Shown here piece by piece: positions 29,837 to 38,278 of a stretch of 44,670 nt of DNA. Position 1 is the first letter of the stretch. Each line of letters starts with the position of its first letter. The notes under the pieces were generated by a model. The model was given only the letters and a program-made list of their open reading frames with translations, searched no databases and was not told the origin of the DNA. Made by a program: the position numbers and the translations under genes. Where the stretch lies: assembly GCA_029218425.1 (NCBI GenBank), contig JAQXRH010000016.1, positions 1 through 44,670 of the forward strand, read 5' to 3'. Origin of the DNA: Bacteroidales bacterium (GTDB taxonomy: Bacteria > Bacteroidota > Bacteroidia > Bacteroidales > Muribaculaceae).

Positions 29837-31468
29837 TTAATACTCCGTATTCTTGAAGAAGTCGACATCGACATGGCCGGCGTCGGCTTCGTCGTTGAAG
29901 CAGAACACCCCTACGCGGTTGCCGCGATAGTTGCCCCATTTAAGCTGATAATCAGTGCCAAAGGGGGTGTAATGCTTGCCGTCGAGACTGTAATAGTAGT
30001 GCGAGAGCCCGTTGCGATCCCATTGCGATTTGAGCCATATCTTCTTTTTCGTAATCTCCTGACCCACAACGGCCGAGGTGTCATTGGTCTTAAATTCGAT
30101 GTACTTTTTGCCATCCTTCATCCTTACTCCGAGATAGCTGTTGTCCTGCGAGAATTGGCATATACCGGCTATCTGCCCGTCGGCCATGCCGGAGATGTCG
30201 AGGAGGATTTCGGCGGAGCCTTCATACTGTATGACGCGGTAGGCCAACGTGTTGCCGGCCTTCATGATATTGCCTTTCTCCACCGGGCGGAATGCCTTGA
30301 GGCGCAGCCACCCCTTGCGGTCGGTAAGCGAATAATAGTCGGCACGCGGCTGATAGTTCCACTGGAAGTGTGGCTTAATAGTCTTTGAGTCAAACTGTTC
30401 CGATGCCGTGTAGTCCGACTTCGACATAGGCAGGTCGGGCTTGGCGACGCGCCATTGCATGGTCCCGATACCGTCGTCGCCCACATTTCCAATCACGGGC
30501 CAGCCATCAATCCACGTCACGGGGAGCAGCGTTCCGAGACGTCCGCCCCAGTCGCCACGGCCATGGTGGGTGAAGAAATACCATTTCCCCGGTTCGCCCT
30601 CTATGATGCCGCCCTGGTTGGGTTCGTGCAGATGATAGTCGGCATGGTTGAGCTGACGCTCTTCGGCGGCACTAAATCCGTCCTGCATGTTGCGGGTGCG
30701 GCGTGCCACTACGTATCGTCCGATGCCTTCGATATGTTCGCTGAAAACGAGATAATACCATTCGCCCACCTTAATGAGCTTGTTGGCCTCGCGCCAGTCG
30801 CCCTCGTTGACGAGCTTGGCCTCCTCCTTTGCTATGCTCTTGCCGTCGGCCGACATGGGCCACAGGTAGGTCTTGTAGTTGTCGGCAAAACGGGTGCCGA
30901 CGAACCAAGCCCTGCCCTGGTCGTCCCATATTGCGGAACAGTCGTCCCACCCCGGGCCTTCGAGCAGACAAGTAAGCGGTTCCCACGGGCCTTCGGGCGA
31001 GGGCGCCGACGTAGAGAAAAATCCCTCGTCGGGGGTGCCGAAGAAGATATAAAAACGTCCGTCGTGGTAACGGATGGAGCCGGCCCACACTCCGCGGGCA
31101 TAGCGGTCCATGACATCCCAGTTGAGCGCCGGGCCTATCTGCGTGAGGTCCACGATGTTGGTTATCAATTGCCAGTTGACAAGGTCGGTGGAACGCATGA
31201 GCGTCACACCCGGGGAGAACTGGAATGTGGAGGTGATGGCATAATACGTGTCGCCCACCTTTATGCAGTCAATGTCGCTGTAGTCGGCAGGCAATATCGG
31301 GTTGATGTAAGTGCCGTCGTGCTGGTCACCCCATGTGGTCCATTTGCCCCATTCCTGCTCGATGTCATCGGCAGGCGATGCCACCGCGGCCGACATGGAT
31401 GCCACGGCAAAGAGAGAGCACAGCATGGCTCTCCCGTAATTTTTTCCGGTGATGAATGATTTGATCAT
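29837..31468 (-). CDS. secreted glycoside hydrolase family 43 protein (xylosidase/arabinofuranosidase type)
   Basis: 543 aa with a signal peptide (about 1-30, cleavage near AVASPADD). A five-bladed propeller domain (about 50-340) is followed by a C-terminal beta-sandwich of the GH43_C2 type (about 355-543, ending DADVDFFKNTEY-like). Probable catalytic residues are base D65 (ADYSDIDCIKVGD), modulator D176 (GWDDCSAIWDD) and acid E227 (WREANKLIKVGEWYYL). GH43 enzymes remove xylose or arabinose from plant xylans, which would feed the nearby xylBAE operon. Its own promoter lies 62 bp upstream. Confidence 0.9.
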   Translation of the reverse strand: MIKSFITGKNYGRAMLCSLFAVASMSAAVASPADDIEQEWGKWTTWGDQHDGTYINPILPADYSDIDCIKVGDTYYAITSTFQFSPGVTLMRSTDLVNWQLITNIVDLTQIGPALNWDVMDRYARGVWAGSIRYHDGRFYIFFGTPDEGFFSTSAPSPEGPWEPLTCLLEGPGWDDCSAIWDDQGRAWFVGTRFADNYKTYLWPMSADGKSIAKEEAKLVNEGDWREANKLIKVGEWYYLVFSEHIEGIGRYVVARRTRNMQDGFSAAEERQLNHADYHLHEPNQGGIIEGEPGKWYFFTHHGRGDWGGRLGTLLPVTWIDGWPVIGNVGDDGIGTMQWRVAKPDLPMSKSDYTASEQFDSKTIKPHFQWNYQPRADYYSLTDRKGWLRLKAFRPVEKGNIMKAGNTLAYRVIQYEGSAEILLDISGMADGQIAGICQFSQDNSYLGVRMKDGKKYIEFKTNDTSAVVGQEITKKKIWLKSQWDRNGLSHYYYSLDGKHYTPFGTDYQLKWGNYRGNRVGVFCFNDEADAGHVDVDFFKNTEY

Positions 31469-31523
31469 GTTAGGTTGTTAAGGTTGTTTGAGATACTTGC
31501 TGCACTTACGGCAGTCCGCAGCC

Positions 31524-31560
31524 GATATGCAAATGTAGCAAATGATTGCATGATATGCAA
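31524..31560 (-). promoter_or_regulatory. GH43 promoter with overlapping operator-like repeats
   Basis: The -7 box TACATTTG is at 31530-31537 (minus strand). GATATGCAA occurs twice in direct orientation (31524-31532 and 31552-31560), flanking and overlapping the core promoter. A perfect inverted repeat TTGCAT-GAT-ATGCAA (31546-31560) covers the -33 position, where no good TTTG is seen. This suggests a regulated promoter. Confidence 0.5.
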
Positions 31561-31648
31561 CATCCGTTTTAACATTTGTCTGATTTATAGACGTTCACCT
31601 TCAAACAAACACAAAACTACACTTTTAGGCTTCATTCTGAAACTTCGC

Positions 31649-31679
31649 TTTGTGTTTACCCAAAAAAAGGTTAAATTTG
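31649..31679 (+). promoter_or_regulatory. promoter of the GLUG protein / alpha-amylase pair
   Basis: -33 TTTG (31649-31652), a spacer of exactly 19 bp, and -7 box TAAATTTG (31672-31679): a textbook Bacteroidota promoter. Start near 31686 gives a leader of about 95 nt. It diverges from the GH43 promoter in the 312-bp gap, which otherwise holds no gene. Confidence 0.8.
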
Positions 31680-31780
31680 TAGGCGACAAAATATGCGTGT
31701 TTGACGCGCATCAGTCTCCAAAAAGGCATATCATATTTTTATCTACTTACATTTTTACTAATTTTTATCAATTTAACTGA

Positions 31781-33400
31781 ATGAAAAAATTTCATTTATG
31801 TCTGCTTGGATTGCTGACAACGCTTCCCGCATGGAGCGCAGGCAGCAAGGCCACAGTCACGACCAGTCCGTCGCCGGCAGTCACCGACAGGGCGCTGCAG
31901 GTGACAATCACAACCGATGATTTCGGCCCGGAGGTCTACTGCTACACCTGGTGCGCCGACATCAACGGCGGCTCGAAATCGCCCTGGCAATGGAGCGAAG
32001 TGCACACCGACAAATTCCGCATGTCGGGCAGCAACGGTGTCTACACCATCAGCATCGCCAGCATCAAAGAATTCTACAGTCTGAGTGACGACGAGCTTTC
32101 GGGCCTTAAAAAGCTCGGATTTATAGCCAAAACCGTCTCAGGTGCCCAGACCGACGACTGCTACATCGTTGTAGAGCAGGGAAGCGGCAAAGCATACTCG
32201 GGCGGCGAAGGCACGGCAGCAAATCCTTACGTCATCGCCTCAGCCGCCGATCTGACCGCACTCACCTCAACGGCCGACGACTGGAACGCGTATTTCCGTC
32301 TCGACGACGACATCGATGCCTCTTCGGTGACGGGCATGGTCGGTTCGGCAGCCAATCCCTTCAAAGGCCACTTCGACGGCAACGGCCACACTATCGCCAA
32401 CTACAAGGCCACAGGCCGCGGCACAGGCTCTGCTACAGGTCTGTTCGCAGCCATTGACGGAGCTTCAATCCACGACCTCGGCGTAGTCAACGCCAAGGTA
32501 AGCGGCGACACATACACCGGCATTCTCACCGGCCTTGCCAAAAGCGGCTCGATAGAACGCTGCTTCACCACCGGCGAGGTCAGCGGCACATCGGTATGCG
32601 TGGGCGGACTCGTGGGCGACAACGCCGGCGCCGTCATCACCGACTGCTATTCGACAGCCACAGCCGACAACCGCGACGATTACGCCACCGGCGGTCTTGC
32701 AGGCAAAAACTCCGGCACAATCACCAACACCTACGCCACCGGCGATGTGATGGGATTCGATTACGCCGGCGGACTCGTGGGCGCCAACTACGGTTCTGTC
32801 AGAAATTCGGTCGCTCTCAACGCCTCTGTTACATCGGCCAGCGACTATGCCGCACGCTTCGGAGGCAACAACAACAGCCGCAACACCTCGACAGGCAACC
32901 ACAGCTGGGACAATATCGCTGCCGGACACATCAGCTGGACCGACTTCGGCGACCACGCCGACACGCGCAGCGCCGACCAGATAGCCGATTTCAACACATT
33001 CAGCTCAATGACCGGATGGGACTTCGACAATGTGTGGGAATGGCGCACCGACAACGGCCACAGCTATCCCGCCCTCCGCGGCATCGGGGCGCAGACATGC
33101 ACTCTGCCCGAAGCTCTCTACAGTGCCCTAAGCGGCATCGGTGACATCACGGACAGCAACAGCGCGGACTTTGTCACAGCAGGGCCCAACCCCACTCAGG
33201 GCATGCTTCACGTCAACTCCACGTCGCCGCTGTCGATGCTTGCACTCTACAATCTCAACGGCACGTGCGTGAACAGTGCCGCATGCGACGGTCAGCACAG
33301 CATCACCCTCGACATGTCGTCTCTCCCCTCTGGCATGTACATACTCATAGCCACCGACGACAAGGCCAATAACTCAATTTTCAAAATCATCAAGAAGTGA
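31781..33400 (+). CDS. secreted GLUG-repeat protein with T9SS-type C-terminal domain
   Basis: 539 aa with a signal peptide (MKKFHLCLLGLLTTLPAWSA). An N-terminal all-beta domain of unknown family (about 24-140) contains aromatic YCYTWCADINGG and SPWQWSEVH segments, possibly carbohydrate-binding. GLUG-type repeats follow (about 150-375): FKGHFDGNGHTIANY, TGILTGLAKSGSIERCFTTG, VGGLVGDNAGAVITDCYSTA, TGGLAGKNSGTITNTYATG and AGGLVGANYGSVRNS. The C-terminal 70 residues fit a type A sorting domain: AGPNPTQGMLHVNS, LALYNLNG, LPSGMYILIATDD and final FKIIKK. It is likely exported by T9SS and surface-anchored. It lies 8 bp before the alpha-amylase gene. Confidence 0.8.
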   Translation: MKKFHLCLLGLLTTLPAWSAGSKATVTTSPSPAVTDRALQVTITTDDFGPEVYCYTWCADINGGSKSPWQWSEVHTDKFRMSGSNGVYTISIASIKEFYSLSDDELSGLKKLGFIAKTVSGAQTDDCYIVVEQGSGKAYSGGEGTAANPYVIASAADLTALTSTADDWNAYFRLDDDIDASSVTGMVGSAANPFKGHFDGNGHTIANYKATGRGTGSATGLFAAIDGASIHDLGVVNAKVSGDTYTGILTGLAKSGSIERCFTTGEVSGTSVCVGGLVGDNAGAVITDCYSTATADNRDDYATGGLAGKNSGTITNTYATGDVMGFDYAGGLVGANYGSVRNSVALNASVTSASDYAARFGGNNNSRNTSTGNHSWDNIAAGHISWTDFGDHADTRSADQIADFNTFSSMTGWDFDNVWEWRTDNGHSYPALRGIGAQTCTLPEALYSALSGIGDITDSNSADFVTAGPNPTQGMLHVNSTSPLSMLALYNLNGTCVNSAACDGQHSITLDMSSLPSGMYILIATDDKANNSIFKIIKK

Positions 33401-33408
33401 CACGACAC

Positions 33409-35736
33409 ATGAATACAATAAGCAAACTCAAGCACTCGATGCGCTTGCTCGGCATGGCCTTGCTTCTTGGTCTGGCCCCCTCAGCCGCATCGGCCGCAGT
33501 CAACAGCGGCAACGCCTCTCTCAACCGACTCGAAATCAAGGTCAACGGCAACAACATAGTCAGCGGTTTCAATCCCTCGGTCAAAAGCTATGACATCACA
33601 GTCGACGCCTTGCCCGTCACCGCGACACTGTCGGCTGCTCCGGCGGCTTCCGATGCCACTGTCGATTTCACAGTCAACGGCACGACACTCAGCAACCACT
33701 CCGTAGCCCCGCTCACCGAGGGCGGCAGCACTATCACCTGCAAGGTGGCAAGCGGACAGGCTTCGGCCATCTACACCGTCAAGATATCGGCTCCGGTCAT
33801 CGAGACCGGCCGCACCGTCCACTTCAAAGGGGGATGGAGCGCCACTCCCTACGTCTACGCCTACAGCGCGACCTCTCCCGTCAAGGAGTATTTCGGCGCG
33901 TGGCCCGGCACACAGATGAGCGCAGATGCCAACGGCTGGTACACCATCGCGCTCCCCGACGAGGCCGACAAGACGGCAATGGTGATATTCAGCACCTCGA
34001 CCGGCTCCGACCGCTATCCCTCCGCCCAGCAGCCCGGCATTAAGCTCGACTTCGACGGCAATCACGGATGGTATCTGCTGAGCGACAAGAAGTGGTACAC
34101 ATCCAACCCCGAAGGACCGAAGAAGCCGGCCATCACCGTCACTCCCGCATCGGGCAGAGTGAGAGGCACATCGACCATCACGATTAATATCGCAAACGAA
34201 GCCACCTCTATAACCGGCTCGTTCAACGGCCACACGCTCACGCTGAGCAACGGAGCCAACTCACTTTCAGTCAGCGACTATCTTGCCGACGGTCAGGAGG
34301 GCACTCTCACCGTGTCGGCCTCAAACGCACTCGGCACCTCACAGTTTGAAGCCACATTCAACCGCGACGACTCTGTCATTGTAGTATCAGGTCTTACCGG
34401 TGACTGGCGCGAGCTCTCGATCTATCAGATCATGGTAGGTTCATTCATGCACAGTGACCTCGGCGCATCGGGCTACAGCCAGATGTGGGGACCGGAGGGA
34501 CACCGCAAGAACGGCAACCTGCGAGGCATCATCGAGTCGCTCGACTATATCAAGGACCTGGGCATGAATGCCATCTGGCTTACCCCGATTTTCGACTCTT
34601 CAAACGGCGGCAACGGCGACGAGCGCCTCAAGGCCACCGGATACTTCGCCAACGATTATTTCAAGATTGACCCGCACTTCGGCACTGAGGCCGACTTCCG
34701 CGAACTCGTCGACGAAGCCCACGCACGCGGCATATACATCATACTCGACGGCGTGTTCGGCCACCACAGCAACTGCACTGGCGCATCGCCCAACGGCAAC
34801 TATATCGACAACCGCACCGCCTCCAACGTACGCGGCTCCGACTCGGGCAATATCTCGTACCCGGGCTCTCTCGACTACTTCAAGGAAGTGGTCAGATACT
34901 GGATGGACAACTTCGGTGTCGACGGCTGGCGCCTCGACCAGTGTTATCAGGTATATCAAGGCGGCCACAACTACTGGTACGACCTTCGCCTCGAAGTAGA
35001 GGCAGTGGCCGCCGAGCGCAAGAACCGAGGCGAGCAGTGGGGCACACTGGGCTACATGGTAGGCGAGGACTGGACGAGCGCAGGCAACATCACAGTCACC
35101 CAACAGGACGGACTGAAGAGCGTTATGGACTTTGACGGCAAGGACAAAATCGTCAACCTCAGCAGCGGAGTCGCCACAATCGGCGAGTTCCTGAGCAACG
35201 ACGCAGCCGCCCGCGGATACCGCGATGAAGGCGTCAACCCGACACTGTTCCTCAGCAACCACGACACATCGCGCGTGGGCGACTTCGTCGACATCAACTC
35301 GTCGCCCGAAAGACTTATGACACGCCATGCCGCCGTAGCCGCATACTCAGGTCCGACCTGCACATATTACGGCGATGAAATAGGCGACAAGAGCGGCAAC
35401 GGCAACGCCGACAACAAGGCCCGCACATCGGGACGCATCAGCGGATTCAACAGTAACGAGCAGCTTGTCCACGACTACGTGGCCAAGGTGTTCAAGGCTC
35501 GCGCCGAGAACCCCGCCCTGTGGCGCGGCAGCGTCAGCCGTCAGCAGATGGGCGACGGCGTGGAGATTATCACCAAGACCGACGCCGAGACCGGAAACAC
35601 GGTTATATGCATATTCTCACAGCAGGACACAAGCGTAAGCATCGGCGGCACTGGCGAAGACCTGCTCAACGGAGGCACCGTGTCAGGCACCGTATCGGTC
35701 AGCGCATGGGTTCCCGCCTTCATCCGCATGAACTGA
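33409..35736 (+). CDS. secreted alpha-amylase, GH13 with N-terminal CBM26-like module
   Basis: 775 aa. ATG at 33409 gives the signal peptide MNTISKLKHSMRLLGMALLL..ASA; a GTG at 33397 is in frame but overlaps the upstream stop. Domains: cadherin-like sandwich (about 30-125), starch-binding CBM26-like module (about 128-235, with FKGGWSATPYVYAYS and YFGAWPGTQM), a further beta domain (about 240-320), then the GH13 barrel (about 330-680) and domain C. Catalytic residues are D510 (GVDGWRLDQ), E553 (MVGEDW) and D619 (LSNHDTSR). It degrades starch or glycogen outside the cytoplasm. It has no T9SS tail, unlike its operon partner. Confidence 0.93.
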   Translation: MNTISKLKHSMRLLGMALLLGLAPSAASAAVNSGNASLNRLEIKVNGNNIVSGFNPSVKSYDITVDALPVTATLSAAPAASDATVDFTVNGTTLSNHSVAPLTEGGSTITCKVASGQASAIYTVKISAPVIETGRTVHFKGGWSATPYVYAYSATSPVKEYFGAWPGTQMSADANGWYTIALPDEADKTAMVIFSTSTGSDRYPSAQQPGIKLDFDGNHGWYLLSDKKWYTSNPEGPKKPAITVTPASGRVRGTSTITINIANEATSITGSFNGHTLTLSNGANSLSVSDYLADGQEGTLTVSASNALGTSQFEATFNRDDSVIVVSGLTGDWRELSIYQIMVGSFMHSDLGASGYSQMWGPEGHRKNGNLRGIIESLDYIKDLGMNAIWLTPIFDSSNGGNGDERLKATGYFANDYFKIDPHFGTEADFRELVDEAHARGIYIILDGVFGHHSNCTGASPNGNYIDNRTASNVRGSDSGNISYPGSLDYFKEVVRYWMDNFGVDGWRLDQCYQVYQGGHNYWYDLRLEVEAVAAERKNRGEQWGTLGYMVGEDWTSAGNITVTQQDGLKSVMDFDGKDKIVNLSSGVATIGEFLSNDAAARGYRDEGVNPTLFLSNHDTSRVGDFVDINSSPERLMTRHAAVAAYSGPTCTYYGDEIGDKSGNGNADNKARTSGRISGFNSNEQLVHDYVAKVFKARAENPALWRGSVSRQQMGDGVEIITKTDAETGNTVICIFSQQDTSVSIGGTGEDLLNGGTVSGTVSVSAWVPAFIRMN

Positions 35737-35757
35737 CAACCGAAGCATCACAATCTC

Positions 35758-35791
35758 AAAAAGTGCCGGCCGCATCAGGCCGGCACTTTTT
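35758..35791 (+). terminator. rho-independent terminator after the alpha-amylase gene
   Basis: AAAAAGTGCCGGCC pairs with GGCCGGCACTTTTT around GCATCA, a perfect 14-bp GC-rich stem with a T-run. It starts 21 bp past the stop. The A-run on the other side makes it usable in both directions. Confidence 0.92.
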
Positions 35792-35800
35792 GTTTACAGC

Positions 35801-35877
35801 GGAGCGGGGGCGTCTCGCCCCCGTGATAACGTATCGGGATATGAGATGACACCACGGAGGCGAGATGCCCCGGCTCC
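35801..35877. repeat. REP-like inverted repeat between the amylase gene and hemD
   Basis: Left arm GGAGCGGGGGCGTCTCGCCC-CCGTG (35801-35825) and right arm (35853-35877) are inverted copies matching at 22 of 25 positions. Each arm is itself palindromic (GGGGGCG-TCT-CGCCCCC). The layout equals that of the xylA-xylE element although the sequence differs. It lies in a convergent gap. Confidence 0.8.
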
Positions 35878-35895
35878 TTTGTTATGCAAAGACAC

Positions 35896-35948
35896 AACAT
35901 GCGCGGCGGCGGTCAGAGTGGCTTGTCTGACCGCCGCCGGCGTATGTT
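35896..35948. terminator. long GC-rich hairpin downstream of hemD
   Basis: GGCGGCGGTCAGA (35905-35917) pairs with TCTGACCGCCGCC (35926-35938). Flanking AACATGCGC and GCGTATGTT extend the stem past one bulge to about 22 bp. It lies 44 bp beyond the hemD stop on the minus strand. No U-run follows on either strand, so its role as a terminator is inferred from position. Confidence 0.5.
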
Positions 35949-35991
35949 ATGGCTTGATTTCTTTGAGGTTATGAGGATTCTGACGCTTGTC

Positions 35992-36735
35992 TCAGCCGGC
36001 TTCCTGCTCGGTGAGGTACATGTCTAAGGCAGCGGTGACCGACGGCGCCTTGGCCGTGGGGGCTTCCATGTCGAGACGGAACCCGGCTTCCTTGATGGCC
36101 TTAGCCGTGGCGGCGCCGAAGCAACCTATCCTGATGTCACCCTGGTTGAACTCGGGGAAGTTTTTCTTCAACGAGGCTATCCCTGAAGGGCTGAAGAAGA
36201 GCAGCATGTCGTAGTCGAACGCCTCCTCGGGGGTGAAATCGTTGCTCACCGTGCGATACATGACGGCCTTGGTGTAGCTGATTTTGTCGTTGAGGATGTC
36301 GGCATCGTCCTTGTGCACGTCGGAGATTGCATACAGGTATTTCTCCTTGGAGTGCTTGGCCAGGAATGGCAACAGGTCGACCAACTTGCCGGTGGAAGCA
36401 TGGAATATCTTACGCTTGCGATACTGGATGTACTTCTGCAGATAGAGGGCGATGGCCTCGGTGGTGCAGAAATATTTCATAGTATCGGGAATGGTGATAC
36501 GCATCTCTTCGCTGAGGCGGAAGAAATGGTCTATAGCCGTGCGGGCAGTGAATATCACTGCCGTAAAATCCTGAATATTAATTTTTTGCTGGCGAAACTC
36601 CTTAGCAGAAAGGCCTTCGACTTTAATAAACGGGCGGAACACCATTTCCACATTATGACGCTGTGCTATGTCAAAATAAGGAGATTTATCGGACGTCGGC
36701 TTCGGCTGAGATACTAAAATCTTTTTAATTTTCAC
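35992..36735 (-). CDS. hemD: uroporphyrinogen-III synthase
   Basis: Closes and inverts the D ring of the linear tetrapyrrole to form uroporphyrinogen III. It has 247 aa from GTG at 36735, whose GTGA overlap with the upstream stop decides the start; a longer frame to 36813 lies wholly inside the DUF4271 gene. The N-terminus KIKKILVSQPKPTSDKSPYF and the stretch FTAVIFTARTAIDHFF are typical of the divergent Bacteroidota HemD. LLFFSPSGIASLKKNFPEF and IGCFGAATAKAIKEAGF form the second lobe. The family has few invariant residues, so the call rests on these blocks and on linkage to DUF4271. Confidence 0.9.
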   Translation of the reverse strand: MKIKKILVSQPKPTSDKSPYFDIAQRHNVEMVFRPFIKVEGLSAKEFRQQKINIQDFTAVIFTARTAIDHFFRLSEEMRITIPDTMKYFCTTEAIALYLQKYIQYRKRKIFHASTGKLVDLLPFLAKHSKEKYLYAISDVHKDDADILNDKISYTKAVMYRTVSNDFTPEEAFDYDMLLFFSPSGIASLKKNFPEFNQGDIRIGCFGAATAKAIKEAGFRLDMEAPTAKAPSVTAALDMYLTEQEAG

Positions 36736-37529
36736 GCTGTAAATTCTAAATAACGCAGAACAGATAGGGATATTCTGCGCAAAATTAATAGTGGAATTAT
36801 TTCTAAGGCGCAAAGGTACAAAATAAAATAAAGCAACGAGCCAAAATTGGTGTAAAAAATTCTAAATCCTTTACAAATAAATAATAATCGTGTCAAAATG
36901 TAACATCCGACGGCCAATATGAGCATCACGTTGGTGAGCCCGGTGTAGAAAAGCGACAGCAGCGCCGGGATGATGAGCAAGAAGGAGAGGAGCACTTGCG
37001 AGGCGTTGAATCCGGTGAGCCACTGGTGGGTGGCATCGCGGTCGGCAAAGGCATAGCCTATGGCGCCATACACGGCGAGCTGCCACAGGTAGAAGCACAG
37101 GGCGCACGAGGCCATCAGCATTGTCATCGAGAGGGCTCCGGTATTTTCCCTTACTATGCCGGAGGAGACGGCGGCCGAGAACATCAGTATGCCTTCCGAC
37201 AGGCATAGCAATGCTATGATAATGAAGAGCGTACGCGTCTCGTTGGCGGTGCGGTTGTCGAAGGCGTTAGCCCGCTGGCGCATGCCAAGGATGTTCTGGC
37301 GGAAGTTTTTAAACAGTTGACGGCAGGAACTGAAATTGAGCGCTATGATCACCAGCATGGCCACGATGATGGTCGATAGCCACGAATTCTCGCCGTAGCC
37401 TACGGGACGGGGCGTACCGCCCACCCCCGAGAGGTAGGAGGAGTCGGCCACCGATGACGTCAAGGCTTTCTCAGCCTGCGAGAACGGGGCGTCGGCTTCG
37501 TTGCAATGTGTGACAAACTCGTTGTTCAA
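36732..37529 (-). CDS. DUF4271 domain-containing membrane protein
   Basis: 265-aa inner-membrane protein of unknown function with about six or seven helices (from about residue 51 on). Recognisable stretches are SWLSTIIVAMLVIIALNFSS, NETRTLFIIIALLCLSEG and the C-terminal YFILYLCALEIIPLLILRR. The only upstream start in frame is TTG at 37529, preceded by purine-rich AGAAGAGAAA; a TAG lies a few codons further upstream. In Bacteroidota this family usually directly precedes hemD, and here the two overlap by GTGA, so translational coupling is likely. The soluble N-terminus (about 50 residues) is poorly conserved. Confidence 0.83.
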   Translation of the reverse strand: MNNEFVTHCNEADAPFSQAEKALTSSVADSSYLSGVGGTPRPVGYGENSWLSTIIVAMLVIIALNFSSCRQLFKNFRQNILGMRQRANAFDNRTANETRTLFIIIALLCLSEGILMFSAAVSSGIVRENTGALSMTMLMASCALCFYLWQLAVYGAIGYAFADRDATHQWLTGFNASQVLLSFLLIIPALLSLFYTGLTNVMLILAVGCYILTRLLFICKGFRIFYTNFGSLLYFILYLCALEIIPLLILRRISLSVLRYLEFTA

Positions 37530-37678
37530 TTTCTCTTCTGCCTATCTATTGTGCTTATTTACAGCCTATTATATCAAAAAAAATACTACAACCTGTATGT
37601 GTTGTCAACTTTCTCCAGCGTCAATACCGCCAAGTCTTGCTATCAACATATTGCCCGGCATTGTTACTGCCGTATGTA

Positions 37679-38278
37679 TCAATGCTTTATGTCGAGCTTC
37701 TGGGAGAATTGGCGTATTTCGACCGGGCGGATTATGCGTTCGACGGCTTCGGCCACCGAGTCGGTGACGTACCACAACCGTCGATGGTCCTCGTTCATGA
37801 AACGCTCGGCTATGGAGCGGTCGAGCATGCCGATGAGCGGGTCGTAGTAACCGTCGACGTTTAGTATCACGATATGTCCCTGGTAGAGGCCAAGTTGGCG
37901 CCAGGTGATTATTTCGAGGAGCTCTTCAAAGGTGCCGCAACCGCCGGGCAGCGCTATTGCGGCCCGCGACAGCGACGCCATGGTGCGCTTGCGTTCGTGC
38001 ATCGACGCCACGGTAATCATCTCGCTGAGGTTGGGGTGGTTCCAGCCGCGTTCCACCATGAAGTCGGGGAGCACGCCGATGGCACGTCCGCCGGCGTCGA
38101 GGGCGCCATTGATGGCGGCAGCCATCAAGCCTTCGCGGCCGCCGCCCGACACTATGTCCATGCCGGCTTTTGCCATAGCCTCGCCCAGGGCGTAGGCTGC
38201 CTCCTTGTATTTCAGCGCCACCAGCGGCGACGATGCGCCGTAGACGGTGACGGCCCGTTTGTTTTCAATATTGTTCAT
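37679..38278 (-). CDS. LOG family protein (TIGR00730, nucleotide phosphoribohydrolase-like)
   Basis: 199 aa, Rossmann-like. The signatures of the lysine-decarboxylase-like/LOG family are intact: SGGGREGLM (44-52), MHERK (93-97) and PGGCGTFEE (111-119). Characterised members hydrolyse cytokinin riboside 5'-monophosphates or other nucleoside monophosphates, so a nucleotide N-glycosidase is likely; the old lysine decarboxylase name is not supported. Its start overlaps the stop of the upstream transporter gene by ATGA. Confidence 0.92.
   Translation of the reverse strand: MNNIENKRAVTVYGASSPLVALKYKEAAYALGEAMAKAGMDIVSGGGREGLMAAAINGALDAGGRAIGVLPDFMVERGWNHPNLSEMITVASMHERKRTMASLSRAAIALPGGCGTFEELLEIITWRQLGLYQGHIVILNVDGYYDPLIGMLDRSIAERFMNEDHRRLWYVTDSVAEAVERIIRPVEIRQFSQKLDIKH

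Noticed and set aside
37560-37625. Sigma70-like TTGACA and TATAAT upstream of the DUF4271 gene on the minus strand
   Set aside because: The spacing is 27 bp and Bacteroidota do not use the standard -35/-10 consensus; the gene is probably transcribed from the upstream operon.
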